A DNA stretch of 64,000 bases from a bacterium. GTDB taxonomy: Bacteria > UBP6 > UBA1177 > JAKLFG01. The notes under the pieces are model-generated. The model did not search any database. It worked only from the letters and a program-made list of their open reading frames with translations, and had not been told where the DNA came from. Within the stretch, counting starts at the first letter, position 1, and every line of letters begins with the position of its first letter. The stretch spans positions 1 through 64,000 of the forward strand of contig JAKLIW010000006.1 of the NCBI GenBank assembly GCA_022709425.1, written 5' to 3'. This document shows, in pieces, positions 52,085-60,934 of the stretch. The translations under genes and the position numbers were made by a program.

Positions 52085-53073
52085 AGGCGCTCATCCTCTC
52101 AGCCGGTTTCGGGACGCGCCTCAAGCCGATAACCGATAAAATACCCAAGCCACTCGTGCCGGTTCTCAACGTGCCGGTCATCGAGTACAATATCTGCTTT
52201 CTGAAACATTACGGCATCACTGAAATTTACATCAATCTTCACCATATGCCGGAAAAGATGAAGGAACATCTCGGCGATGGGAGCCGGTTCGGGGTAAAGA
52301 TCTCTTACCTGTTCGAAAAAGAGATACTCGGCACCGGCGGCAGCATCGCGAGCATGAAGGAACATACCGACGAGCGGTTTCTCGTCATGAACGCCGATAC
52401 GATATTTGATTTCGACCTTGAGAAGATGCTTGATTTCCACACATCGAAAAATGCGTTGGTGACACTCGGCCTCATCCGGGCGCAGGAAGAACAGGAGCAC
52501 GCGGTGGTCGCCGCCGGGGCGGATGGACGACTCATCCGAATGCTCGACGGATCGCCTTTCGGCACGGCGCCCTCCGCCAATGCGATATTCAGCGGCATCC
52601 ATATCATCGAACCGGGGCTGTTCGACTATCTCCCGGCCGGGATATTCTACTCGATAACTTCCGAGGTCTATCAACGGCTCGTGCGCGAACGGGCCGACAT
52701 TCTCGGCTTTTTCATCGACGGACGCTGGTACGATACCGGCACACCCGCATCGCTCATCGACGCATCGTTCGATCTGCTTGGTCATCTGCCGCTCTCCTAC
52801 CCGATACCGCAACTCATGAAAGCATACGGCTTGGCGCCCGATCAATTGGTGCTTCTGGGCAAAAAAATAAAACTGCCGGCGGTCCCGGTACTGCCGCCGG
52901 TCATCATCGGCGATGGCGCGAAACTGACGGGAATGCCCGAGATAGGATCGTGGCTCGTGGTCGGCGCCGGCGCCACGGTGAAGAACGGCCGTGCCGTGCA
53001 GAATGCCGTCTATCTGCCCGGCGCCCAAGGAGAACAGGTCATCCGCACCGAACGGGGACAGCTCTATTATTAA
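52081..53073 (+). CDS. murU: MurNAc-1-phosphate uridylyltransferase MurU
   Basis: 330 residues. N-terminal nucleotidyltransferase motif LILSAGFGTRLKPITDKIPKPLVPV, then GTGGSIASM, FLVMNADTIFDF and the WYDTGTPASL segment. The C-terminal part continues longer than in P. putida MurU (about 220 residues), ending in beta-helix-like PPVIIGDGAKLTGMPEIGSW hexapeptide repeats. This makes a close relative such as a mannose-1-P guanylyltransferase-like enzyme possible. The overlap with amgK argues for MurU. Confidence 0.85.
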   Translation: MKALILSAGFGTRLKPITDKIPKPLVPVLNVPVIEYNICFLKHYGITEIYINLHHMPEKMKEHLGDGSRFGVKISYLFEKEILGTGGSIASMKEHTDERFLVMNADTIFDFDLEKMLDFHTSKNALVTLGLIRAQEEQEHAVVAAGADGRLIRMLDGSPFGTAPSANAIFSGIHIIEPGLFDYLPAGIFYSITSEVYQRLVRERADILGFFIDGRWYDTGTPASLIDASFDLLGHLPLSYPIPQLMKAYGLAPDQLVLLGKKIKLPAVPVLPPVIIGDGAKLTGMPEIGSWLVVGAGATVKNGRAVQNAVYLPGAQGEQVIRTERGQLYY

Positions 53074-53092
53074 GTGTAAGGGGGATCAGGCC

Positions 53093-53413
53093 ATGACGTC
53101 CGAAAGTACGGTCAACTGGGCTGAGCGCGACGATGCGACGCTCATCGCGATGCTCGTGGACGGCACCCTCACGCGGAACCGCAATTACGAGTTCTTCTCG
53201 ACCGAGCGCGGCAAAACGGTCCACAAACAGGCGAAGACCCTGCAGGGGGTCCTGCACGATCTCAAGAACGGCGCGAAGATCGTTTCGGAGGGAAAGGACG
53301 AATGGGGCTGGCGGATCATACTGGAGAACGCCGAGGATCGCTACCGCCGCACCGTCATCATGACCGACATCATGTACGAGATATTCCACACTCAGAAAAA
53401 AAAGAAGGTCTAA
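53093..53413 (+). CDS. Small hypothetical cytoplasmic protein
   Basis: 106 residues with no signal peptide. Mixed alpha/beta, ending KKKKV. Phrases such as [27 protein letters not shown] and [28 protein letters not shown] suggest a compact domain, perhaps nucleic-acid related given the basic end and position 13 bp before recA. No family was recognised. ATG 53093 is preceded by GGGGGATCAGG. Confidence 0.65.
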   Translation: MTSESTVNWAERDDATLIAMLVDGTLTRNRNYEFFSTERGKTVHKQAKTLQGVLHDLKNGAKIVSEGKDEWGWRIILENAEDRYRRTVIMTDIMYEIFHTQKKKKV

Positions 53414-53426
53414 CCGGAGGGAGACA

Positions 53427-54503
53427 ATGGACGAAAAACGGAAAAGCGTTCTTGACGGGGTGCTCAAGGGGATCGAGAAACAGTACGGCAAGGGTTCCAT
53501 CATGTATCTGGGCGACGAAGTGCAGGCCGACATCCCGGTCATCCCGAGCGGCTCGATAAGCCTCGATATCGCGCTGGGGATCGGGGGCTATCCCCGCGGC
53601 CGCATCGTCGAGATATACGGCCCCGAGGCATCGGGCAAGACGACGCTCGCCATGCACGCGGTTGCCGAGGTCCAGAAACGGGGCGGCGCGGCGGCCTACA
53701 TCGACGCCGAACACGCCTTCGACATCACCTACGCGAAGAAACTCGGCATACAGGTCGAATCGCTCATCGTCTCACAGCCCGATTTCGGCGAACAGGCGCT
53801 CGAGATCGCCGAGACGCTCGTCCGCAGCAACGCGGTCGACGTGGTCGTGATCGACTCGGTCGCGGCGCTGGTCCCGCGCTCTGAGATCGAGGGGGAGATG
53901 GGCGACAGTCAGGTCGGCGTGCAGGCGCGGCTCATGTCGCAGGCGCTCCGGAAACTGACCGGCGCGGTATCCAAATCGAAGACCTGCCTCATCTTCATCA
54001 ACCAGTTACGCATGAAGATCGGCGTCATGTTCGGCAACCCCGAGACGACCACCGGTGGCAACGCGCTCAAGTTCTATTCCTCGATACGGATCGATGTGCG
54101 ACGCATCGCCAACATCAAGGAACACGAAGAGGTAGTCGGCGCGCAGGTCAAGGCGAAGGTCATCAAGAATAAGATGTTCCCCCCCTTCCGCGAAGCGATC
54201 TTCGACATCACCTTCGGCAAGGGGATCGACCGACTCTCCGATCTGGTGGGGCAGGCCGAGAAGGACGGCGTCATCCAGAAGTCGGGCAGTTGGTACTCCT
54301 ACGGCGACGAGCGGCTCGGGCAGGGGGCCGGCAACGTGGCGCAGACGCTGCGCGAGAAGCCCGAACTGCTCAAGGGGATCGTCGCCAAGGTGAAGGAACT
54401 GCACAATCTCAAGGCCGATGCCGAACCGGTGGAGGAAAAGAAGGAAAAGTCAACTGGGGCCCCTGACCCCGCCCCCAAGGGAAAGAAAAAAAGCGGAGAG
54501 TAA
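53427..54503 (+). CDS. recA: Recombinase RecA
   Basis: 358 residues. Walker [21 protein letters not shown] (Walker B), L1/L2 loop areas including [26 protein letters not shown] and [25 protein letters not shown], and the C-terminal acidic/basic tail. Polymerises on ssDNA for recombination and SOS induction. GGAGG precedes ATG 53427. I see no LexA-type box in the 350 bp upstream, and the gene sits in an operon after murU and a small gene. Confidence 0.98.
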   Translation: MDEKRKSVLDGVLKGIEKQYGKGSIMYLGDEVQADIPVIPSGSISLDIALGIGGYPRGRIVEIYGPEASGKTTLAMHAVAEVQKRGGAAAYIDAEHAFDITYAKKLGIQVESLIVSQPDFGEQALEIAETLVRSNAVDVVVIDSVAALVPRSEIEGEMGDSQVGVQARLMSQALRKLTGAVSKSKTCLIFINQLRMKIGVMFGNPETTTGGNALKFYSSIRIDVRRIANIKEHEEVVGAQVKAKVIKNKMFPPFREAIFDITFGKGIDRLSDLVGQAEKDGVIQKSGSWYSYGDERLGQGAGNVAQTLREKPELLKGIVAKVKELHNLKADAEPVEEKKEKSTGAPDPAPKGKKKSGE

Positions 54504-54506
54504 ACC

Positions 54507-55709
54507 ATGCCAGCCGATGCCAAGTTAAAGGAGATCCTCGCCCTCGCGGCGAAGATATCGGCGAGCGACATCCACCTCAAAACATTCTCGGCGCCGGTGT
54601 TCCGCATCAACGGGCAGCTCGTGAAAGTTGAAGAGTTCGGACCCATCAAGCCCGAACAGATGGATGTGATCGTCGAAGAGGCGCTCAACGAGGAACAGCG
54701 CGGTAAGTTCAAGGAACAGAACGAACTCGATCTCGCGTACAGTCTCGCCGGTGTCGGCCGCTTCCGCATGAATGTCTTCCGCCAACGCGGCAGTATCGGC
54801 ATGGTCTTCCGTATCATCCCCTTCTCGGTCAAACCGCTCGACGAACTGCTCCTCCCCAACATCCTCAAAAAAGTGGCGCTCCAGAAACGCGGCCTCATTC
54901 TGGTGACCGGCACGACCGGTTCCGGTAAATCGACGACGCTCGCCGCGATGATCGAACACATCAACGCGAACCGCACCTGCCATATCGTCACCATCGAGGA
55001 TCCGATAGAATTCCTACTGCGCGACAAGAAATCGATCATCAATCAGCGCGAGGTGGGGCTTGACACCATGAATTTCTCGCGCGCCCTGCGCTCCGCCCTG
55101 CGGCAGGACCCCGATGTCATCATGGTAGGCGAGATGCGCGATTTGGAGACCATCGAGATAGCGCTGACCGCCGCCGAGACGGGCCATCTGGTTCTCTCGA
55201 CGCTCCATACCCTCGACGCCGCCGAGACGATCAACCGCATCGTCGGCGCCTTTCCCACCAATCAGCAGCCGCAGGTGCGCCAGCAGTTGGGGGCGGTTCT
55301 TACCGCTGCGGTTTCCCAGCGACTCCTCAAAAACAAGGATGGTCGCGGGCGTGTTCCGGCGGTCGAGGTGCTGCTCAACACCCAGATGGTCAGGGAGCTC
55401 ATCTACGATATGACGCGCCTCAAAGAGTTGCACGGCGTCATCGAGCGGAGTCATACCAACTACGGGATGCAGACCTTCGACCAGTCGATCTATCAGATGT
55501 TCCGCGATGGCCATATCACCCAGAAAGAGGCGCTCGACAACGCCACCAGCCCCGACGATCTGGTGCTCCGCATGAAGGGGGTCGCGATATCGGGCGACGG
55601 CGACTGGAGCGCGTTCGACGACAAGGGGAACCAGTTCGGCCAGAAGGTCGAGAAGAACCCGGCCGCCGCCGGCAAACCGGTGAGCGATGACGAATTCGAA
55701 CTCAGCTGA
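54507..55709 (+). CDS. pilT: Type IV pilus retraction ATPase PilT/PilU
   Basis: 400 residues. N-terminal SDIHLKTFSAPVFRING PAS-like part, Walker A GTTGSGKST, Asp box TIEDPIEFL, Walker B PDVIMVGEMRD and His box GHLVLSTLHTLDA. C-terminal AIRNLI-type motif is not obvious. It drives pilus retraction, twitching and DNA uptake. It lies 3 bp after recA and overlaps recX by 23 bp, linking pilus retraction with recombination genes. PilT versus PilU cannot be settled here. Confidence 0.93.
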   Translation: MPADAKLKEILALAAKISASDIHLKTFSAPVFRINGQLVKVEEFGPIKPEQMDVIVEEALNEEQRGKFKEQNELDLAYSLAGVGRFRMNVFRQRGSIGMVFRIIPFSVKPLDELLLPNILKKVALQKRGLILVTGTTGSGKSTTLAAMIEHINANRTCHIVTIEDPIEFLLRDKKSIINQREVGLDTMNFSRALRSALRQDPDVIMVGEMRDLETIEIALTAAETGHLVLSTLHTLDAAETINRIVGAFPTNQQPQVRQQLGAVLTAAVSQRLLKNKDGRGRVPAVEVLLNTQMVRELIYDMTRLKELHGVIERSHTNYGMQTFDQSIYQMFRDGHITQKEALDNATSPDDLVLRMKGVAISGDGDWSAFDDKGNQFGQKVEKNPAAAGKPVSDDEFELS

Positions 55710-56115
55710 CACCGGCCCCGCCAGCTGTCTCAAACAGGGGCTCGCGCTTCTGGCGCGGCGCGATCATTTTTCCACCGAACTCATCGACAAGCTCATTGAA
55801 AAGGGCTTTTCGCGCGACGATGCGCTCGCGGCGGCCGAAAAACTGAAAGGGATGAAGTATCTCGACGATGCGCGGACGCTCGAAGCCTACGCCGCCGAGA
55901 TGAAACGGCACAAAAAGGGATTCCTCTTCTTCTGCATGAAACTGGTGCAGAAAAAGGCCCGTTCGCTTTTCACCGACCGTGAACTACGGGCGGTCTACAC
56001 CGTCGCCGAGGAGCGGGAAATAGCGCGCCTCCTCGCCGCGAAAATGCGCTGGGGCGATGAAACGCGCCGCCGTCTGGCCACCCGCGGTTTCTCGGCCGAG
56101 GCGGCAAATGGTTGA
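55687..56115 (+). CDS. recX: Regulatory protein RecX
   Basis: 142 residues. The RecX pattern of three-helix repeats is visible: ALLARRDHFSTELIDKLIEKGF, LKGMKYLDDARTLEAYAAEMKR, and a final RRRLATRGFSAEA. RecX limits RecA filaments. ATG 55687 lies within the pilT end. recX usually follows recA directly; here pilT is inserted between them. Its stop overlaps the -35 box of the glyA promoter. Confidence 0.85.
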   Translation: MTNSNSADTGPASCLKQGLALLARRDHFSTELIDKLIEKGFSRDDALAAAEKLKGMKYLDDARTLEAYAAEMKRHKKGFLFFCMKLVQKKARSLFTDRELRAVYTVAEEREIARLLAAKMRWGDETRRRLATRGFSAEAANG

Positions 56116-56140
56116 CAAACATTTTCTACACCGTTAGAAT
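56112..56140 (+). promoter_or_regulatory. Sigma-70 promoter of the glyA operon
   Basis: Perfect TTGACA at 56112-56117, a 17-bp spacer, and TAGAAT at 56135-56140, one of the strongest in the window. The -35 box overlaps the recX stop. Confidence 0.78.
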
Positions 56141-56182
56141 CGCATTCCGTTCGGACCCTGAACTTTTTGTGGAGGATTTTCC

Positions 56183-57469
56183 ATGCTTGATCTGAAACAC
56201 ATTCCGTCGGTGGACCCCGAGATCGCGAAGATCATCGAAGAGGAGGCGGAGCGGCAGGAATTCGGCCTTGAGCTCATCGCGAGCGAGAACTTCACCTCGA
56301 AGGCGGTGATGGAGGCGCAGGGCTCCATCCTCACCAATAAATATGCCGAAGGCTATCCCGCCAAGCGCTATTACGGCGGCTGCGAGGTGGTCGACAAAGC
56401 GGAACAGCTCGCCAAGAAACGGGCGTGCGAACTGTTCGGCGCCGAGTACGCCAATGTCCAGCCCCACAGCGGTTCGCAGGCCAACATGGGGGTCTATTTC
56501 GCGGCGCTCAAGCCGGGCGACACCATCCTCGCGATGAACCTCGACCACGGCGGCCATCTTACCCACGGCAGTCCGGTCAATTTCTCGGGCAAACTCTACA
56601 AGATAATCCCTTACGGCGTCTCGAAGGAGACCGGCCGCATCGATTATGACGAGCTGGAACGGCTCGCCATCGCCCACAAACCGCAGATGATCCTCGCCGG
56701 CGCCTCGGCCTATCCCCGTACTCTCGATTTTCCGCGGTTCCGCGCCATCGCCGATAAGGTGAAAGCCTATTTCATGGTCGATATGGCCCACATCGCGGGG
56801 CTGGTCGCCACCGGCCACCACCCGAGCCCGGTTCCCTATGCCGACTTCGTGACCACCACCACCCACAAGACGCTGCGCGGTCCCCGCGCCGGACTCATAC
56901 TCGCCAAGAAAGAGTACGAGAAGATACTCAATTCGGCCGTATTCCCCGGCATGCAGGGCGGCCCGCTCATGCATATCATCGCCGCCAAGGCGGTCTGCCT
57001 CAAGGAGGCGATGAGTCCCGAGTTCAAGTCCTATCAGGGACAGGTGATCAAGAACGCCGCCGCGATGGCGAACGAATTCACGAAGCTCGGCTACGATCTG
57101 GTGTCGGGCGGTACCGATAACCATCTCATGCTCGTCGACCTGCGCAACAAGGGGAAGACCGGCAAGATCGTCCAGAATGTGCTTGATGCGGCCCATATCA
57201 CCGTTAACAAAAACATGGTCCCCTTCGACACCGAAAGCCCGTTCGTGACCAGCGGCATCCGCGTCGGCGCGCCGTTCATCACGACCCGCGGTCTCAAAGA
57301 GGACGACGCACGGCAGGTGGTGCGGTTGATGGACAAGGTCATCATGGCGATCAAGACCAATGAACTGCCCAAGGGCGGTGTCGATGAGACGGTCATCGCC
57401 AAGACGGTGCTCGACGAGGTGACCGCCGAGGTTCGGAAACTCTGTATGAAATTCCCGTTGGTGAAGTGA
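56183..57469 (+). CDS. glyA: Serine hydroxymethyltransferase
   Basis: 428 residues, the typical length. PLP lysine in [14 protein letters not shown], plus [36 protein letters not shown], and the conserved [10 protein letters not shown]. Converts serine and THF to glycine and 5,10-methylene-THF. GGAGG precedes ATG 56183. It shares an operon with a dCMP deaminase and nrdR, grouping one-carbon supply with deoxynucleotide control. Its stop overlaps the next start (TGATG). Confidence 0.97.
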   Translation: MLDLKHIPSVDPEIAKIIEEEAERQEFGLELIASENFTSKAVMEAQGSILTNKYAEGYPAKRYYGGCEVVDKAEQLAKKRACELFGAEYANVQPHSGSQANMGVYFAALKPGDTILAMNLDHGGHLTHGSPVNFSGKLYKIIPYGVSKETGRIDYDELERLAIAHKPQMILAGASAYPRTLDFPRFRAIADKVKAYFMVDMAHIAGLVATGHHPSPVPYADFVTTTTHKTLRGPRAGLILAKKEYEKILNSAVFPGMQGGPLMHIIAAKAVCLKEAMSPEFKSYQGQVIKNAAAMANEFTKLGYDLVSGGTDNHLMLVDLRNKGKTGKIVQNVLDAAHITVNKNMVPFDTESPFVTSGIRVGAPFITTRGLKEDDARQVVRLMDKVIMAIKTNELPKGGVDETVIAKTVLDEVTAEVRKLCMKFPLVK

Positions 57470-57924
57470 TGGATCCGCGCATACGCCCTTCGTGGGACGA
57501 ATACTTCATGGAGTTCGCCCGGCTCGCGGCGAAACGGTCAAGTTGCCTGCGGCGCAGTGTCGGAGCGGTGATCGTCCGTGAGAAACGGGTGCTTGCCACC
57601 GGTTACAACGGCGCGCCGACCGGCGTAGCCCACTGTAGCGAGACCGGCTGTCTGCGCGAAAAGCTCAAAGTACCGTCGGGCGAGCGGCATGAACTCTGCC
57701 GCGGCCTTCACGCCGAGCAGAACGCCATCATTCAAGCGGCCCACCACGGTATCCGCATAGAGGGCTCTATCCTGTACTGCACCACCCATCCCTGCGTCAT
57801 CTGCACCAAGATGCTCATCAACGCCGGCATCGTGAAGATCGTCTACGCCGAAGGCTATACCGACGACCTATCGGCCGAGATGCTCAAGGAATCGGGGATC
57901 TCGCTACATAAGTACGAATCATGA
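57469..57924 (+). CDS. dCMP/CMP deaminase (ComEB-like)
   Basis: 151 residues. Zinc-deaminase motifs GLHAEQNAI (HAE) and [15 protein letters not shown] (PCxxC) and the [22 protein letters not shown] nucleotide-binding loop. Supplies dUMP for dTMP synthesis. ATG 57469 overlaps the glyA stop by 1 bp; a GTG one codon earlier is an alternative. Its stop overlaps nrdR by 4 bp. Confidence 0.92.
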   Translation: MDPRIRPSWDEYFMEFARLAAKRSSCLRRSVGAVIVREKRVLATGYNGAPTGVAHCSETGCLREKLKVPSGERHELCRGLHAEQNAIIQAAHHGIRIEGSILYCTTHPCVICTKMLINAGIVKIVYAEGYTDDLSAEMLKESGISLHKYES

Positions 57925-58391
57925 AGTGCCCTTTCTGTGGAAGTGATGAAGATAAAGTGATCGACAGCCGGGCCATCAAAGACTTCGGCGAGATCCGACG
58001 CCGCCGGGAATGCCTCACCTGTTCACGCCGTTTCACCACCTATGAACGGATCGAAGAGGTGATGCCGCAAGTGATCAAGAAGAACGATGTCCGCGAACCG
58101 TTCGACCGAATGAAAATAGTCCGCAGTCTCGAGATCGCCTGCCGCAAGCGGAGCATTTCGCAGGAACAGATAGAGAATGTCGTCAAGGAGATCGAACGGA
58201 CCGTACAGGACCTTGACCGGCGCGAGGTCTCTTCACAGACGATCGGCGAACTGGTGATGAAGCACCTCCAGAGACTCGACAAAGTAGCGTATGTCCGCTT
58301 CGCGAGCGTCTACCGGGAATTCAAGGATGTGGACGATTTCATCGATCAGGTCCAGAAACTCGGCAAAGGATCGGGAAAAGAAGAGGCGTGA
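57921..58391 (+). CDS. nrdR: Transcriptional repressor NrdR
   Basis: 156 residues. N-terminal zinc ribbon (CPFCG, then CLTC), [18 protein letters not shown] and an ATP-cone domain ([20 protein letters not shown]). Represses ribonucleotide reductase genes when dATP is high. The overlap with the deaminase (ATGA) makes a dNTP-balance operon. No NrdR box was noted in this window. It ends 3 bp from the convergent SUMF1-domain gene. Confidence 0.96.
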   Translation: MKCPFCGSDEDKVIDSRAIKDFGEIRRRRECLTCSRRFTTYERIEEVMPQVIKKNDVREPFDRMKIVRSLEIACRKRSISQEQIENVVKEIERTVQDLDRREVSSQTIGELVMKHLQRLDKVAYVRFASVYREFKDVDDFIDQVQKLGKGSGKEEA

Positions 58392-58394
58392 TAC

Positions 58395-59423
58395 TCACTG
58401 CGCGCAACGAAAGCCGCGCGAGATATAGGTATCGTATGCCGGACTGCCGAAGCGGGCATAGGTGAGGAATTCGCTATTATCCTCGGCGGAGGTCATGAAG
58501 GAACCACCGCGTATGACCCGATTGGGCGGACGGATCGCATCAACCCACGCGCTACCGTCGTCGGGACGGGAAAGATCGCCATAGTCATCATGCCAATCGT
58601 CTTCGACCCATTCCCACATATTTCCCGCCATGTCGTACAGACCATACGGACTGATGCCTTGCGGCTTACTCCCCACCGGCAGAGACAGTCCCTGATCGCA
58701 GCCCCAATCCTCCGGACCCTCGAGCACGGAGTTGTCACAACTCGGGATCGGCGTATCTCCCCACGGATAGTAACGGCCGTCGGTGCCGCGCGCCGCGAGT
58801 TCCCACTCGGCTTCGGAGGGTAGCCGTTTGCCGACCCATTCGCAATAAGCCCGGGCGCCCAGCCAACTCACGCAATTGACCGGATGGGTGTCGGTGTAGG
58901 TGCCGTTGTCGAGTACGCAGAAGGGCGAATCGGCCATTGTCTTATAGAGCAGAAGATCGTTGTCGGGATCATTAAGACAGCCACCCTCGGCTATGCACGC
59001 CGCATACTCCTTTTTCGTGATCTCATATATATCCATGGAGAACTCGGGAACCGTCACCTCATGCCGTGGCAGGGAATTCGTTTCGGTACAGGAGGGGGCC
59101 ACATTCTCTTCGCATCCCATTGAATAGGTAGTCTCCGGAATGACCACCATCGTATCGGCCGTCACCACATCCCGATCCGATATCTCGGCGACGTCGAGAT
59201 CATTACCATCGCTCGTTGCTTCGTCAACCGCCTCCGTGTTATCGTCCGGCGTAAGAGAAGAATCGGGCTGGGAAGTCCCCCTATCGACCGGAATGACCGG
59301 CGTTTCGGTATCGGGTATCACCCCTTTGGTGATGTCTTTGCCGCAGTAATAACAGTCATCCTCGCCACAAGAAACGCACAGGAGCATCGTCGAAATGATC
59401 GCCAGAGACCAGAAATAACGCAT
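58395..59423 (-). CDS. SUMF1/FGE-domain lipoprotein with Asp-rich linker
   Basis: 342 residues. Lipobox CVSC, a Cys pair (CYYC), and an Asp/Thr-rich linker (about 30-90). A formylglycine-generating-enzyme-like domain (about 92-342) follows: TTYSMGC, PRHEVTVPEFSMDIYEIT, HPVNCVSWLGARAYCEWVGKRLPSEAEWELAARG, MAGNMWEWVEDDW, and the final RGFRCA. The Cys pair that binds copper in true FGEs (GGSWLCxxSYC-like) is missing: the segment reads GGSFMTSAEDN. So it is probably not a sulfatase activator but a lectin-like or other use of the fold. GGAGGAG precedes ATG 59423. Confidence 0.85.
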   Translation of the reverse strand: MRYFWSLAIISTMLLCVSCGEDDCYYCGKDITKGVIPDTETPVIPVDRGTSQPDSSLTPDDNTEAVDEATSDGNDLDVAEISDRDVVTADTMVVIPETTYSMGCEENVAPSCTETNSLPRHEVTVPEFSMDIYEITKKEYAACIAEGGCLNDPDNDLLLYKTMADSPFCVLDNGTYTDTHPVNCVSWLGARAYCEWVGKRLPSEAEWELAARGTDGRYYPWGDTPIPSCDNSVLEGPEDWGCDQGLSLPVGSKPQGISPYGLYDMAGNMWEWVEDDWHDDYGDLSRPDDGSAWVDAIRPPNRVIRGGSFMTSAEDNSEFLTYARFGSPAYDTYISRGFRCAQ

Positions 59424-59461
59424 ATTCTCCTCCCTAGAAATAACGGGCTCAAGGCATCGAA

Positions 59462-59490
59462 AGGATAACGAAACACATGCTTTTTTGCAA
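59462..59490 (-). promoter_or_regulatory. Promoter of the SUMF1-domain lipoprotein
   Basis: On the minus strand, TTGCAA (59490-59485), a 17-bp spacer, and TATCCT (59467-59462). Confidence 0.5.
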
Positions 59491-59526
59491 GTAAAAGTAC
59501 TTGTGGCTTTTTTTATCGTTGCGGTG

Positions 59527-59532
59527 TATAAT
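59527..59532 (+). promoter_or_regulatory. -10 box of purB
   Basis: Perfect TATAAT with only a poor -35 upstream. ATG 59561 follows a GAGGTGAG site. Confidence 0.5.
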
Positions 59533-59560
59533 CGCGCATGTTCTCTTTTAGAGGTGAGCG

Positions 59561-60934
59561 ATGCAGGAACTCCGCGCCCTTTCGGTGCTCGACGGACGCT
59601 ATGGCAAGCAGGTCGAAGAACTTCGCGATATTTTCTCAGAATACGGGCTGATACGGCGGCGCGTTCAGGTCGAGGCGCTCTGGCTCGAATTCCTTCTGGC
59701 CGATCTCAAACTGGCGCCGGTGAACGCCGGCGATATTGACGCGATACGCGCCGTGGCGCGCGGATGCAACATCGAATCGGCGAAATTGGTCAAGGGATAT
59801 GAGTCAAAGACCAACCACGATGTAAAAGCGGTGGAGTATTACATCAAGGAGCAGCTCGCGGCGACGGGACTTTCCCGTATCGGCGAATGGGTCCACTTCG
59901 CCTGCACCTCCGAGGACATCAACAACACCGCCTACGCCCTGATGCTCCGCGACGGCCGCGACGAAATGGTCCGCCATCTAGAAGAACTTCGCGGCACGCT
60001 CGCCCAGAACGCCCGGCAGTGGCGCGCGGTGCCGCTGATGGCCCGCACCCACGGCCAACCGGCAAGCCCCACCACCGTCGGCAAGGAGTTCGTCGTGTTC
60101 GCCGCGCGCCTCGACCGCGAGATAAAAAAACTGCGCGACTGGCGCCCCGAGGCGAAGATGAACGGCGCCACCGGCAACTTCAACGCCCATGCCGTCGCCC
60201 TGCCCAAGATCGACTGGATCGCCGCCGCGGAACGATTCCTGAACGAAAAACTGGGGGTGACGCCGCTCCTCTACACCACCCAGATCAATCCCTACCATCA
60301 TATCGCCGAACTGCTCCAGACGCTCATGCGGACTGCACAGACCGTGGTCGATCTCGACCGCGACCTCTGGGGCTACATATCGCTCGGTTATTTCCGGCAA
60401 CGGACCGTTGCCGGCGAGGTCGGCTCCTCCACGATGCCGCATAAGGTCAACCCGATAGATTTCGAGAACAGCGAGGGGAACTGCGGGATGGCGGTCGCCC
60501 TGATGGGGCATCTTTCGGAAAAACTGCTCGTCAGCCGCTTCCAGCGCGACCTCACCGACAGCACCACCCTACGCAATCTCGGGACGCTCTTCGGCCACCT
60601 GCTTATCGCCCTCAAGAGCACCCGCAAGGGTCTGGGCAAGCTGGAACTTCATGAAGCGGCCACCCGCAACGACCTTGCGGCGAACCCCGAACTGCTCGCC
60701 GAGGCGATACAGACGGTGATGCGGATGCACGGCGAAGAAAAGCCCTATGAACGGCTCAAGGAACTGACGCGCGGCGAACGGATAGACGCCGCCGCCCTCG
60801 CCCGATTCGTCGACACCCTGACAAAGGTGCCGAAAGAAGACCGCGATCGGTTGCGTTCATTGACGCCGGCCGCCTACACCGGCTTGGCCGCACAATTGGT
60901 CGATCGCTATCTTGCCGCACGGGAAGAAAAATGA
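59561..60934 (+). CDS. purB: Adenylosuccinate lyase
   Basis: 457 residues, of the E. coli-type class. N-terminal LRALSVLDGRYGKQVEELR, FACTSEDINNTAY, ARTHGQPASPTT with the catalytic His, and the flexible signature loop GSSTMPHKVNPIDFEN. Catalyses two fumarate-releasing steps in purine synthesis. It has its own -10 box. Its stop overlaps the GGDEF-EAL gene by 4 bp. Confidence 0.97.
   Translation: MQELRALSVLDGRYGKQVEELRDIFSEYGLIRRRVQVEALWLEFLLADLKLAPVNAGDIDAIRAVARGCNIESAKLVKGYESKTNHDVKAVEYYIKEQLAATGLSRIGEWVHFACTSEDINNTAYALMLRDGRDEMVRHLEELRGTLAQNARQWRAVPLMARTHGQPASPTTVGKEFVVFAARLDREIKKLRDWRPEAKMNGATGNFNAHAVALPKIDWIAAAERFLNEKLGVTPLLYTTQINPYHHIAELLQTLMRTAQTVVDLDRDLWGYISLGYFRQRTVAGEVGSSTMPHKVNPIDFENSEGNCGMAVALMGHLSEKLLVSRFQRDLTDSTTLRNLGTLFGHLLIALKSTRKGLGKLELHEAATRNDLAANPELLAEAIQTVMRMHGEEKPYERLKELTRGERIDAAALARFVDTLTKVPKEDRDRLRSLTPAAYTGLAAQLVDRYLAAREEK

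Noticed and set aside
53073..53427. LexA/SOS box upstream of recA
   Set aside because: Neither a CTGT-N8-ACAG nor a GAAC-N4-GTTC-like palindrome was seen, but unusual lineage-specific boxes cannot be excluded by eye.
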